A DNA stretch of 64,000 nt from Nepenthes gracilis (taxonomy: Eukaryota > Streptophyta > Magnoliopsida > Caryophyllales > Nepenthaceae). Below the pieces are notes generated by a model. That model was not told the origin of the DNA. It made no database searches and saw only the letters and a program-made list of their open reading frames with translations. This document shows positions 33,732-46,314 of this stretch, in pieces (position 1 is the first letter of the stretch; every line of letters begins with the position of its first letter). The translations under genes were made by a program, and so were the position numbers. The DNA is taken from positions 5,493,119 to 5,557,118 of the forward strand of contig BSYO01000030.1 of NCBI GenBank assembly GCA_033239525.1, written 5' to 3'.

Positions 33732-34639
33732 TGTTGATGGGTTAGGGTGCCACTAAGTTTTCGGGTTGAACTCAAGTGGGTCTGGTCCCCATACTCTTTG
33801 GCTTAGAGCTTGCATACCACAACTAGAAAAGTAAGATGTTAGAGGATTGGTGAGATTCGCTTTTGGATAAATCTTTTGATATTTAAGTCAGTAATCTTCT
33901 ATAGGAGATAAAAGATGTGAGAACAAAAATATACGAATGATGATGCAATGAAGGAGTTTTTTGAGTCTAATTCAGAGGTTTCGCTTGGCGTGGAGTAACT
34001 TTTGTGGTGGTGCGCTCGTGGGGGGCGGCTTTGATGAAAAGAATGGCGTGGGAATTCTCCGAGGCTCTGTGGATAGAGTGCAATCTCATAGGAGCTCTTT
34101 AGAAGTAGCGTTTGAAAGTTGGTATCAGTGTCAATGTAGGCGTTGATGTGAGCCTGTCTTTGGAGTCTGTCATAAGGGTTTTTTATAGCCTTTAAGCTAG
34201 CTCAGCCTTGCTTGGTGGCAAGGTTGGCTATCTGCTGCCCTGCGCAAACTTGGTGGGTTGCCGTGAGGATTGCGGACACCAATTTAGGCAACTGTGATCA
34301 GTCAAAGGGGATTTTTCCTTCATTGGGGAGATGTTGCACGCGAAAAATATTAGGATTATCATTACGGGAGATACGTTGAATTGGGAGTTCCCATTTTTAA
34401 AGAGATCGTAATCTGGGGTAATATTCGGGGTTCTAACCAGTTAAGGTGGGTGATCTTCAATGCGCGAAAACGGTGTTGTGGGCCATCTGAATTGGGCCAT
34501 AGCCAGTCGGCTAAAGTGTTGCTTTCAGTCAATGGAAGCGTTGACTGGCCTCTGAGCCAGTGGGCCAGATGCCTCTTGGGCTGGCCACCAAATCTGTGGA
34601 TCTTTGCATTAGACTAGCCCATTTTTACTGTCCTCATCA
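33732..34639 (-). repeat. 3' LTR of the Tat element
   Basis: This matches 52,712-53,602 along its length: both copies start TGTTGATGGGTTAG on the plus strand and end CATCA. Shared internal landmarks include GGAGTTTTTTGAGT and GGAATTCTCCGAGGCTCTGT. The copies have diverged substantially, indicating an old insertion. Confidence 0.88.
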
Positions 34640-36255
34640 CAAGTTCCCATGGCAAGAGATTTGAATTTTCAACCCCTTGCATGTTTATGATAGGATGTGA
34701 CATGCCATGTCATCTTTCCCTTTCTTCTTCTTCCCCAGGTCGTCTTCAAATTCCCTCATTTATTGTTTCTTGCGTGATTCCTCTACATCTACGATTTCCC
34801 ATAGAATTGTTAAGATGGAGGTGCCTTGGCATTTAGTTGCCCATTGATTCCTTCATTTGCTATAAATCCAAGGCTCACTGCACTTCTTCGCATTGCTTTT
34901 TGCCTTTATTAGCGAAGGCCATGAGGCATGAGAGCTCAAAGTAGCCATGAGGCGTGAGAGCTCAAAGTAGCCATGAGGTGTGAGGTGTGGGTCTCTAGCT
35001 GTCAGTACCATTGGGAGCTAGCTCCGGACGTTCGATGGCATCATCTTGGGACGTACTTACAGTATGCTTTGGTCACCCTTTTTTGTGTAGGGAGCTACCT
35101 TTGTCACCCCTTTTCGTGTCCCTTTTTGAGCTATGCCTGCCGCTATTTCTGAGTGGGGTGAGGCTTTCCTTTCTCTCTACCTTCGTCTTGGGAGGTGGCT
35201 TGCCTCTGGAATGGGCTTAGGTGCCTCGAGAACAAATGTCTCCGTAGTCTTGCCCTGCTGCTGATCGGGTTGGTGGCAGGTTCCCTGGCTTGAGGCTATT
35301 TCCTCCTTATCGCGAGGTGAAGCTCTCTTTACCCTTTGGCTCCCTCTTTGCGGCAAGCTCCTACTTTGGCTCTTGATGTGCTATTCCTGGGGGCCCCACT
35401 TTGTTGCTTGTTGGATGCAAGCTAGTCTCTTGCTTGGGTTTTTTTCCTTCTGGTGACATGCTTATTTGAGAGTTTGTTGCGGTTGAGTTTCATGTATTTC
35501 TTTTTCTTCGTTATCTCCTTTTCTTGTATGCCAGCTTGTGGAAGCCTTGTAACCTGTAAAGGAAAATGAATGGAACTAGCAATTATTTTTGCCTGTGCTG
35601 TTTTCATCTTCGTTTTTTTAGCTGGGATGGATTGAATATTTGTCGTCTGGCTGGTGGCTAGACTAGATCGTTGATTAGTCATACCAGCTAGTCGCCGGAC
35701 TCGGTAGCTGAGTAGGTGGCAAGCCGGATCCAGACAAGATTGTTGACCAGTCAAACCGGCAAGATGCTGGACTGTGTAGCTAGTTGGTTAGCCAAATCGA
35801 AGCCAGAATGGTTTGTTAACCTTCAAATCAATAAGAGTAGGACTAGGTAATTGATCAGTAAGGCCGGATGGAATCCAGAGTGGGTCACTAGCCTGTTAGT
35901 CCAGCAATGAGTTCATCATATCTGCCGCTGCCAATTTGGTGTCCTCGAGAAGTGGAGTGTAGTGGCCTGGGAGGTTGCGTTGTTCTAAATTTTGACCTAT
36001 CTGTACCTGCCACATGTTTGCCGTGCGTACAGTGGCAAGTCGCCATTAATGGCGCCAGACAATTGATCTGCCCACACGCCCTCCGGTGCTAACGCGTTTC
36101 GGGCCATTATGTGCGCGTCTTTTTGAGACATTGTTTTGAAATTCGTGTGGCATCCCTTATGAAAGGATGCCACTTCGCCACTCTACTTCACCTCTCTTCT
36201 TCTCCTCGAGTCACTTTTTCTTTTGATTCTCTGCAACTTGCTATTTTCCATTTTT
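34640..36255. other. Tat 3' non-coding region between LTR and antisense gene
   Basis: No pol-type coding is seen. A TATAAATCC at about 34,861 could serve the plus-strand gene. Pyrimidine-rich sequence (36,150-36,250) precedes its ATG. Short ORFs such as 35,011-35,220 have no recognised similarity. Confidence 0.4.
34918..34985. repeat. 26-bp tandem repeat, about 2.5 copies
   Basis: CCATGAGGCRTGAGAGCTCA followed by AAGTAG is repeated twice, then a partial CCATGAGGTGTGAG. It lies upstream of the antisense gene of the Tat element. Confidence 0.8.
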
Positions 36256-38044
36256 ATGGCCTCTAAAGTCGACGTGATTGGTTCTGTTCTCACTACTGCC
36301 GATATTGTAGTGATATGTCTACAATACAATATTCCTACTGCGATTTTGCATGCGGTGCTAGAAAGCACGATAGGGTCTATTCTCATTCGAAGGGGTTCGT
36401 TACCATCTACAAGGCTCACTTGCGAAGTGGTCTTTGCCTCCCTGTGTCGAGGGAGTTGTTTGAGATCTTGTTGGCCCTTGGAGTTCCAATGGCCAGATTT
36501 CATGTGAATGCCATTAGGTATTTGTGCTCCTTGTGTATATTCTTTTGTCAACACAGGAGGGCATTGATTGCAGTGGCGGTGAAGGTAATTTTTTCGGTTC
36601 TACCAGAGTGGGGATTGAATTTCATTGTCCCCTCGAGAGCTGCACAAAAGCGGGGTCATTCCTATTCTATCAAGAATAGAAAGAACAAGTTCTTTTTTAT
36701 TAGGGTCTCTTGTGACTGGCCCCTATCTAAGGATTGGGGCAATGTGCTAGCGCCCTTCACCGGCAAGGCCTCACGCGATGAGGTAGAGTTCGTCAAGTCA
36801 TTGACGGAGTTGGTCCTGGTGATCCGGACAAATTCAAGAAGGATCACCTCCTATTTTCTGAGGCGCTTGCACTGGCTCGGTGGAGTCCCCATTTGGAAGG
36901 TATGGAGGCCACCACTCCTCTGCCGGCCCAACCTAAGAGGAAGGCTAAGAGCCTGTACATTAGCGACCCATCTGACAGTCCATCTTAGCGACGGTCTTTT
37001 TCGTCTCCAGCACCCTCTTCATCTTCCACAACCCAGGGTCTGCCCATGGCGGAGCGGATGTGGGGCATTGGTGACTCGTCAAGAGGATTGGCTCCTGTTG
37101 CACCATCAGATGCTGGGACCATAGAGACCGGTGCCGGAGTGACTATCGATGGCAGGCTGCCTGCTCCATCAGGTGTTTTAGGCGAGTCGACAGTAGGGGA
37201 GCCAACTAGGGCCCATTAGGAGTCCTAACAAGAAGTCCAACTAGAGGCTCAGCAAGTAGGCCTTGGGGAGGATCAGAAGGAGGCCCGTTCGGCTGTTCAT
37301 CAAGAGGCCCCACAGGTGGCCCAACCGAAGGTCCAACAGGAGGTCCTTGCTTCATCTTTACTGGAGCAGGTGGTGCCCAACGTTTTAGGCGAGTTTGGCC
37401 GAGAAGGACCAGACATGGGCCACCTGGCAGAGTCCTAGCTAGAGGGTGGTGTTAAGGAGGTGATGACCACAGAGGCGTCTCGTCAAGAGGCTTTTGCATC
37501 AGATTGGCCCCGACCTGAGCATGCATCCACTCCTGCCTCTTCATCTTTGATGCTCTTGAGCGTTGCGATGACCAAACTATCTCACATCTGGGTAAGTTGC
37601 TAATAACTTATCTACTTCATCAGAAATGGTTGATTTTAACCTCTTTCTCTTGTTCTGTTTATAGGACGACAAGATAATGCATGTCCTACAGACATGCTTA
37701 TACTAGTGGTTATCCTAGATCTAGATGTTAGAAGGGGAGGTCCACCATTTGACCCAAATGAGGGTCGAATTGAGCATCTTGGAGGAGATGTAGGGTTGGG
37801 TAGATGCTGCCCCCTCTGAGGTACAGTAGTACTGAGATTGCATGTCGACTCTTGAGCTTTAGCTTTCCGAGGTCATGGGAGAGCTGCAAAGATCTAAGGA
37901 CGCCTTGCAGATGGTTGAGCAGGATCGTGCTAGTCGCCGGAGTGAAAATGTCAGACTTAGAGCTAAGCTGACGGCTTGATTTAGTCCGAAGGAGGTGGGC
38001 CAGGTTATGAATGCGAGGTTTTTAGATGGCATTCAGCTATACTG
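36256..38044 (+). pseudogene. Spliced antisense gene of the Tat element (Transposase_28 / PF04195-like)
   Basis: This gene runs opposite to gag-pol. ATG at 36,256 opens MASKVDVIGSVLTTADIVV; a frameshift near 36,315 leads into the main frame, open to 37,124. Conserved pieces are GFVTIYKAHLRSGLCLPVS, FEILLALGVPMARF and SYSIKNRKNKFFFIRVSCDW, matching from memory the putative gypsy-type transposon domain found in plants. A 73-nt intron with GTAAGT donor at 37,592 and TTTATAG acceptor ending at 37,664 interrupts the C-terminal half. The exon after it encodes a charged coiled-coil-like segment (ALQMVEQDRASRRSENVRLR). Stops occur in the later part. AATAAA lies at 38,261. Antisense genes of this kind are known in Tat-lineage elements; their function is unknown. 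Confidence 0.75.
37592..37664 (+). other. Predicted 73-nt intron in the antisense Tat gene
   Basis: GTAAGTTGC donor and a T-rich tract ending TGTTTATAG acceptor separate LSHIW from DDKIMHVLQ. Both splice sites agree with plant consensus. Splicing is inferred, not shown. Confidence 0.7.
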
Positions 38045-38260
38045 GTGAATCGCCTCCCTTTTTGATCCCTCCTTTCCGGTTGGTATTTCTAATTAGAGGA
38101 TTAGGGCTACTCAACGTCGATTCGATCTGACTGACTTTGCTAATGGGGATCAAAGCCCTCATCATGCCTTCTGGCCAGCCCCTAGTCTTACGGCAGCCAT
38201 CCTCTCATTTTTTCTCTTTTTTTGTATATAATATGGCCTGTACAATGTAAAATTTTGATG

Positions 38261-38266
38261 AATAAA
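38261..38266 (+). terminator. AATAAA polyadenylation-type signal after the antisense gene
   Basis: AATAAA lies about 220 bp after the last coding-like part of the plus-strand gene and before the end of the converging integrase region. Confidence 0.45.
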
Positions 38267-38759
38267 GGAGGATTCCCCCAACTATCGCCATGATGTTTAT
38301 GTTATTTGTACGACTTTACTTACATATTGTTATTTGCCGACTAAAGATGGTTGCTGTTGCAGCAGGGGTTTTTGAAAGAGTTAGGGCTATTGTCCACGTG
38401 TGACCGCGTCGAAATCTAACCCTTTAACCATTATTGTCTGATAGTGCTCATCCCTGCTAGGAGAGTCACCGTACACGTGCTGAAAATCCTCCTAAGGTTT
38501 TTGTGTTTGACTGTGTGTGACCCGCTTGGTGCAAGTCAGAGGTTCGAATTCGATCACATATGGGTGGCTCGGTGTAGGACCGAGGTTTAGCAATGGGCAA
38601 ATGAAAATTCATCCAATTTAGGGGTAGCCTAGGTTGTTCGAATTTATGCAACATCACACACGAGCATTCACATGGACAGACAAACAGGAAATTACAATTA
38701 ATAGTAAACAAACAAACAAATTGTTTTATTAAACATAATACAATTTTACAAGCAGACTT

Positions 38760-39886
38760 GATAATGCATGTTGGACATGCCTAGGTTAAGTAAGAGTTAC
38801 TGGTAGTACTTTTTTAAATGGATGGCGTTCCAAATCCTTGGGACTAATTTGTCGTTCTGAGCTCGAAGCTTGTATGCTTCGTTTCGCGCAGACGACCGAA
38901 ATGAGGAAATGGCCCTCCCAGTTTGGGGAGAGCTTGTTTCTGTTAGTGTTCTTACCCGTGGCTTCTATACTTCATAGGACCACGTCTCTTATCTCGAACT
39001 ATTGAACCTTCACCCTTTTATTGTAGTACCAGGAGATCCGCTGTTGCTAGGCGGCTATGTGCATTTTGGCCACATTTCATGCTTCTTCGAGTAGGTCAAG
39101 TTGCTCCCTAAGTCGTTCGGAGTTATTAAGCAGGTTGAATCCCTCAAACCAAAGACTGGATAGTCTGATCTCGACTAGGATGCTGGCCTCGATCTCATAG
39201 CACAAACAGAAAGGTTCTCACATGTTGGTTATGTAGGTGTCGTTTGGTACGACCATAACACTAAAGGTAGCTCGTCTACCCAGGAGCTCCCAGGGTCTTC
39301 TAACTTGGTCTTCAGCCCATGTAGTAAGGTTCGGTTGGTGACCTCCACCTACTCGTTTGCTTAGGGGTAGGCTACCGAAGTATGGACCAACCTGATACCC
39401 AAATTGGTACAATATTTGGTAAAGTACTTTCCTATAAATTGAGTTCTGTTGTCGGTTACGATAACATCAAGAACCTCGAATCTGTAGACAATGTTCAACC
39501 GAACAAACTCTGTAGTGTTCTATTCAGTGATTCGGGCTAGTATGGAGGCTTTGACCCACTTTGTGAAGTAGTCGATACTCAATATAACAAACTTTCTTTG
39601 TTCAGATGCGATGGGAAAGGGGTTGAATATGTCAAGCCCCCATTGTGCAAATGGCCAGGGGGTCTGAAGGGTCCTCAACTCCGTGGGCGGTTGATGGGGG
39701 CATGCTGCCATGAATTTGACAGTTTTTGTACTTCTTTATGAAGTCCATAACATTCCGCTTCATCGTAAGCCAATAGTAGTCATGGCGTATTATCTTGAAG
39801 GCGAGATTCTTACCTCTGACGAGTGACCTATAGATGTTAAGGTGCATGGGGGTGGAGTACCCTCGACGGTACAACCTTCCGTCCAT
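38760..39886 (-). pseudogene. Tat integrase remnant
   Basis: The zinc-binding start reads RRGYSTPMHLNIY and HDYYWLTMKRNVMDFIKKYK with CQIHG (39,886-39,632). The core follows: WPFAQWGLDIFNPFPIASEQ containing the first Asp, SIDYFTKWVKAS, then VIVTDNRTQFIGKYF near 39,450 with the second Asp, a degraded Glu segment near 39,340, and SWVDELPLVLWSYQTTPT near 39,280. The C-terminal part near 38,800 ends in WNAIHLKKYYQ and a stop, typical of the clade. Several stops break the frame. Confidence 0.85.
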
Positions 39887-40065
39887 GATGGTATACTAGC
39901 CAGTCGTCTTCTTTATGCATTTGGTGTAAATGCAGGTTATCGTAGGGAGCCATCCATAATATACCTCCAGTAGGGTGGCATCCAGCTCTCACTGTCAAAG
40001 ACCGGTAGTGCTTTGAGCTCTTCTATGTTTAGAGAGGTCAGAATCTCTCGCATGTCTCTTGAATA

Positions 40066-40374
40066 CTACTCTAGGCTTTCGGTTATAGTTGCCCTTACAA
40101 GCTGGTCAGCCTTTTCGTTGTCCGCCTTAGGGGTGTGTACCATCTCAACTTTGTTAAACTTTCGGACCATATTTTTTACTTTAGCGAGGTATTTTACGAG
40201 CACTAGGATCGACACCTCGAAGCTCCTACGGATTTGGTTGCTAATTAGCTCTGAATCATTGTAGACGGTTACATGCCTTGTCGAACATTCCTTTGCAAAC
40301 CGCAACTCGGCAAGTTGGGCCTCATATTCGGCGATATATTGGTGGTCGGGAACCCAAGTTTTAAAGAGTATCAC
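40066..40374 (-). pseudogene. Tat RNase H remnant
   Basis: One 102-codon frame reads QYIAEYEAQLAELRFAKECS, NDSELISNQIRRSFEV, then EMVHTPKADNEKADQLVRA. These correspond to the NEAEYEALI (Glu), DS(Q/E)L (Asp) and N..AD.LA (Asp) blocks of gypsy RNase H. It degrades the RNA strand of the RNA:DNA hybrid. Surrounding sequence has stops. Confidence 0.85.
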
Positions 40375-41219
40375 CCCTTTAGTTCGTCAGGGGTCCTTAG
40401 GATCACTCTGGCCCCATTGCCAGTGTGGGTCGATGATCCATCCACGTTGAGAATCTAATTCGATGCCTTAACTGGGCGGTCGACATCGCTGGAGTAACCG
40501 GTGCCTAGAACCGGGGTCATGGTTTACACAATAAAGTTGGCCAAGGCTTGCTCTTTTACGACTGGCCTGGGTTTGAACTCTATGTTGAATTCACCCATTT
40601 TGATGGCCCATTTGATTAGTGGTCCTTACACATATGGCTTCTATAGGATTTCCTTTAATGGCTAGTTGGTTAGGACAATTATCTTGTGTGCTTGGAAATA
40701 GGGCAGTGATTCTTTGGCCAAAAAGACGAGTGCTAGCTGACCTTCTCGGCGTTCGCATATTGGGTCTCGGCGCTTGTCAATGTTTTACTGACATAGTGTA
40801 TTGACTGCTGCATGTCGAACTCCTATCAAATTAAAACAGAGCCTAGTGCCACCTCTAAAACCGTCAAATAGAAGTACAGCTTTTCACCCTCTTTTGGTGA
40901 TGTATGGAGAGGGAGACTGGTTAGGTACTCCTTTAGTTTGTCGAAGGTGGTCTAATAGTGGTCTGTCCATTGGAAGCCATTTATCTTAGTCCTTCATAAG
41001 GCTTTGAAGAAAGGGAGGTATTTGTCCCCAGATTTAGCCAAGAAGCGGGAAAGTGCTGCAAGCCTCCCAATCAGCCTCTAGATGTCTTTCATGTTCTGTG
41101 GTATGGTCATGTCCTTGATAGCCTTTATTTTCTCGAGGTTAGGTTCGATCCCCCATCGAGAAATGATGAAACCCATGAATATTTTGGATGATATTCTGAA
41201 GACGTGTTTGACTGAGTTA

Positions 41220-41780
41220 ATTTCATCTGGTGTGCCTAGAGTATCTCGAAAGCCGTACTGAGGTCCCAGATATGATCATTGGTGGTTTTACTCTAAACGA
41301 GCATGTTGTTGATGTACACCTCCATTTTTTGATTGATCTAGGTTTGGAACATTTTATTCACAAACCGTCAGTACGTGACACCTGTGTTCTTCAACCCGAA
41401 TGTCATAACCTTATAGCAATACGTCCCTTGGTTCGTTATGAAGGAGGTATGCTCCTTATCCTCGAGACTCATCCAAATCTGATTGTGACCAGAGTATGCA
41501 TCCATATAATTGAGCAGTTTTTGCCTGGAGGTAGTGTTGATGAGTAGGTCAATTCTGTGCAATGGGAAGCTATTCTTCGAGCACGCCTTGTTCACATCAA
41601 TAAAGTTGACACACATCTGTCACTTTCCATTACCCTTCTTGACAAGGATGATATTGGAGAACCAATCTGGATATTAGACCTCCCTGATGAAATCGACGTT
41701 GAGTAGTTTCTTTACTTCCTCTCGGATAGTGATGAGTTTTCGATAGAGTGGTTTCTTCATTTTTGCTGAACAGGCTTGTG
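41220..41780 (-). pseudogene. Tat reverse transcriptase remnant, catalytic box lost
   Basis: Upstream WFSNIILVKKGNGK (about 41,660) precedes CVNFIDVNKACSKNSFPLHR, YMDAYSGHNQIWMSLEDKEH, FITNQGTYCYKVMTFGLKN and a stop, then MEVYINNMLV at about 41,300. The usual YIDD is YINN (41,305-41,316), so both adjacent catalytic Asp codons are changed to Asn. The enzyme would be dead even without the stops. Downstream thumb sequence to about 40,400 is heavily decayed. Confidence 0.88.
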
Positions 41781-42599
41781 GTTTGGATCAAGACCCAACT
41801 TGTGGACTATTACTTCAATTGGGATTTTGAGCATGTTGACCAGAGTCCATGCGAAAATATTAGAATGCTGATTGAGGAAGGTGACCAGCCAGTCTCGTAA
41901 TAGTCTGGAAAATGGCCTCCTATTTGCACGCGTTTCTATGGATCTTTGGGATCTAGGGGGATGTGGTTAGTAGGCTCACCGACTTAGGCCTCCTGTACAG
42001 TTGCCTCATCTCTATGATCCAGATCATCTACCTATTGGTTCGGAGTGGTTTGGGTGACCTAGGACCGGTAGCATATCCAGCCGGTCACTTGGTCACCCAA
42101 CACCTCTCTGATGTTGTAGGCCGTAGGAAACTTCATTTTTAGGTGTGTGATTGATGTCAGGGTGCCAAAGGCAGTCAAGCAAGGCTAGCCTAGGATGGCA
42201 TTATAAATTGAAGGCCGATCAACTATGAAGAACTTCGATAAGCAGGATTCCGTCCTGGGATATGTTCCTAGAGTGACTTCCAACTGGATGATTCCTTGGA
42301 CGGGCACTGGTTCGTTGTCTTATCTGTAGAGGAGCCATTCAGTCGGCTATAACTGACTCTTTTTTAGTCCTAATTTAAAATAAGCATCTATGTAACACAA
42401 CTCACGTGAACTTTTATTATTAATAAAAACTCATTTGAGTCGGTAGTCGACAGTACCATCTAGAATGAGGGCCAATACAACTAGATGGTCGGAGTGGGGA
42501 GTCATTACATATGACATACCCTCTTTGTTAAAGTTAATGACATCGTTCCTAACTTCTACACCTGATTTCTTCAAAGCGGTCTCGAGCTAATCTGACGGG

Positions 42600-43773
42600 T
42601 GGTTTGGCCAAGTTGCCATTATATTGACCACTCTAACGGTGACTTGATTTCTGAGCTACTATTGTTCGGTCCTCTCCTTACTTGTCCTGTTGGGCTCTTG
42701 CTCCGCATTTTGTAGCAATTTAGTCAGGTGTTCACTCTGGATAAGTTCTTCAATTTCTTTTTGTAGGGTTCGGTAGGCCTCTATGTTGTGATCTGGAGAT
42801 CGATGGTAGTGACAATACTTTGTTTGATCTCCTTCCTTTGGGTTCTTGACCCATTTCGGCCACTTTAAAATTTTTTCTTCTCTAATTTGTATTAAAGTGT
42901 TAGTCCAAAAGTCGTTTAGAGGGGTTAGGTTCAAGGGTCTGAACTCCTTTTAGGCCCTCGACTCCACTCTGGGCTGCTTCCTTGGATCCCAAGAGTTGAA
43001 ACGATTTTCATTTCTCTTTCTCTTTCCTGGTGGTTCTCGGTGGAGGGGGTTCCTGTGCGCTAGATGCTTAGCCTAATTGGCCTCTTCACCCACCATGTAA
43101 GCTCAGGTGATGGTCTCGGTTTTGCAGAAGGTTTGGGAATTCTTATGGGTCAGATGCTTGAAAAATTCCATGGCTCTAGAGTGGATGTGAAGGTGCTTAG
43201 CTTCACCTCGTTAGTCAGTTGGGCTATTCGGCAGGCTTCCATAGTGAACCTAGCCAGAAAGCTCCTCAGACTTTCGTTTGACCCTTATTTGATACGGGCA
43301 AAATGTCAAGGCTGTTTCTTTTCCGTGTGACTTGAGGCAAATTGGGTCAGTAAGCTATCTGTAAGCTCCTAGAATGTTTAGATTGAATTTGGCGATGAGT
43401 GATAGAGCTAAATCTGATTGTCCCCTTTTAAGGTCAGTGGAAAGCATAGACACGTAGTGGCCCTGGAGGCTCAGTAGGATATAGAAGTGGTCTAGGTGGT
43501 CCATCGGATCGGTACTTCTATCTCAGGGCTCCAAGGTCGGCATCCTGAACTTCTGAGGGAGTGGCTATGTCCGAATCTCCATTGTAAATGGTGATTGTCT
43601 CAGGTTTGTGGAGCGTCCAGAAGTATCTCCCTTGAACACGTGATATCATATATTTCCTACTCGCTCCTCCACTGAGGGGAGACTACAGCTCTTTTTGCAT
43701 TGAGGGAGGTCCTTGACTCTGGGTGGTTTGGCAAGAGGTGTGAGGTTGTCTGACTGATGCCAATAGTTGACAG
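42600..43773 (-). pseudogene. Tat gag remnant, central and C-terminal part
   Basis: The open part 42,934-42,659 reads NLTPLNDFWTNTLIQIREEK, LKWPKWVKNPKEGDQTKYCH, DHNIEAYRTLQKEIEELIQS, the usual Tat gag segment with the degenerate knuckle YCHYHRSPDHN. Capsid core sequence upstream to 43,773 is present in decayed form. It is separated from its N-terminus by the Del/Tekay-like element. Confidence 0.8.
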
Positions 43774-46314
43774 TGTGATATCCCGAATTTTTATTTGAAT
43801 TAATTTAATATTTATTATAATTTTGGATAATTTAGATATAGTAAAAATTAATTAAATATTATAAAATTTGGAACGATATTTAAATCGGTTGGGCTGGCAC
43901 TCAAGGTGGGTCAATATTGTTGCCTGGATATTGATTTTAAATTTAGAATAAAAAAATAAAAGAATAGAAAATATAATAATAACAATAATAATAATAATGA
44001 TAATAATAATAATAATAAAGGAAAAAAAGAAGAAAACAGGATAAGGAGGAGCGTTTCGGGGAGAGAGAAGGAAAAGGGGGAGAAGAGAGGAGAGAGAGGG
44101 AGGCCAGTGCGGCCATTGCAGCTGCTATCGGTGGAGGTTCCAATGCCGAGAATGGAAGCCGGCGAAGCCCTCTCTATGATGCTACTGTCTGTTTTGTGCT
44201 CTAGTGCTTGTAGAGGAAGAAATGAGAGCCAAAGTGAAACGGCCGTCGTCCGTTTGCCACCGTTACCGAAGAGAATCAGTGAAATCGATGCAAGTTAGTT
44301 GTTTCCTTCTCCTTGTGGATGTTGATTTTGGGATTGCATGTACTGATTTTGTGTAAATCGGCTGAAATTTGATGGATTTTGGTGTTAGAGACGTGGTGGA
44401 GAGAGAGAGAGTTTCACTACCGTTATTGCAGCCTCCAACGCTATAGTGCTATCACCATGATGCTGCCGCCTTCGTCGCCCATGCCAAAGCTGTCGCTAGT
44501 AAAGGCGACAGGGAAAGAGAGAGTGGCAGAGACGGGCGCGGAGGGAAGAGGAAGGGCCGCGGGTCGGCAGGATAGAGAGGTGCTATTTAGGTCTTTCGGG
44601 ACATCATTTCTTCAGATTTGTAAAGTTTGAAGGCCAGGTAAGTGTATGTAAAACCCATCTTTGGTCTAATTTAGAATCTGATTTATTTTGGATATTGTTT
44701 AAAATTTTTACTAACATACATGTATTTTTATATACCTGATGTGTTTATTTTGAACATGTATACAGTTCATTGGATGATTTAGGGGTTTTTGGACTAGATT
44801 TTATGATTTTTTGAGGGTTTAATATTTTTCTAAAAGCCCAAATAATTTATAAAATATCGTTTATTTTTATATCAATATATTTATATGAAAATAAACATGA
44901 AACTTTACATAGGCCATGCAATTACATGCATGTATCGGGTTGTAGTCACTATATTTAGATTTAAAAATTAGACACTCTAACCAGCTTCCAATAGGGAGAT
45001 ATTGTTATTTGAAAATCCCTTTCCGTCGGCAGAAAAGGTTTGGAGTAATAACCCTTCTCATTTGGATAATTTGACTTGACCCTGAAATATATTCGAACGT
45101 TATAACATATATGACAAGTTTAAGGATTGCTCCCAAAGTCATAAGTGGCAAATAATAGTGAATAACCTTATCTATGAGTATAGAGTATATAGATGGCCAT
45201 ACATGCTAGCCTAATTTACATTTAATTTAGTCTAAGGTTATCGGAATTATATGTAACCATTTCTCAAATTAATCTTTAAATAATTAGAATCTAAATTTGG
45301 TGTATAATTTGTATTTTTGCATTGATTAATATTAGATTTTGATCTAAACATGGATTTGAGATTCGTCAATTTTGCTTTCAGTTGGGTCTTAGTATGTCTC
45401 ATCCAACGATTTTGATTATATATTTTGATCCAAACTTTTGGAATATCTGTCGTGATAATATTTCGACTTCTACGCACACTATTAGATCATCCGACTATCG
45501 GGTTCTATCCCAAATCACAAACTGATTAGGCCTTGGACTCGGACTCAAATTGGATTTGGATTAGACATCGACTTTAAAATTGGTCCAGATCACATTTATT
45601 TTGTTTATATATATATATATATATACATCACGATGAGGACTGTTTTTGAAATTTGGATATTTGCTTTGAATTTAGATATTTATTTTGAATACAATACTAC
45701 CATTGGATTTTGGATTTTGAATCTTGAATTTTTATTGGATTTTTGCCATAGGCGATTTGGATTTATCCTATTATTTATTTAGATTTTATTTATTTGACCT
45801 TTTTTCTGTTTTTTTTTTGGACTCCTGATTAAATATAATACTTACTGAGTGATTGGGTCACATTTTTTATTTTGTCACTTCAAAGTAGAAGGTTTGGATG
45901 CATTGTAGAAGTATAGACGTGATCTGTCAGCCATTGATTCGATTTAGTGAGTTTGAGTTTTATTATGACTTAAATTGGTATTTAATATAATTGGATTATG
46001 AAATTGGCCAAGTACAAGCCCATCGTTATATTTTGGGAATAGTTCAGATATTATATCATGTTATGTCTGATTATGATTTTGGTCAATTTATTACCTCCAT
46101 TATGATATTTGTAGAGTAGGTCGTATTTATTTTATCTGGACGGTTGTCCAATGAGGTCCCGTGTGAATTTTAATTTGTCAGATCCTATTTCTTTGGATTG
46201 TCATACCTAAATTTTTTGGACCTAGTATTATTTATTGAATTTATTTAAAAATTTAAATTTTAGAAATTATAATTAATTATTTTAAATTGATCTGTTTGGT
46301 TCGAATTTGTGACA
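43774..46314 (+). repeat. 5' LTR of the Del/Tekay-like element (2,541 bp)
   Basis: This matches 49,631-52,193 from TGTGATATCCC to GTGACA. It holds an (AAT)n tract near 43,972-44,018 and a GA-rich tract near 44,040-44,100, followed by GC-rich sequence. A (TA)n run lies at 45,605-45,625. ORFs such as 44,107-44,298 are shared with the other LTR and are not genes. Confidence 0.9.

Noticed and set aside
36183..36554. 123-codon minus-strand ORF
   Set aside because: It is the antisense shadow of the start of the Tat antisense gene; no similarity recognised.
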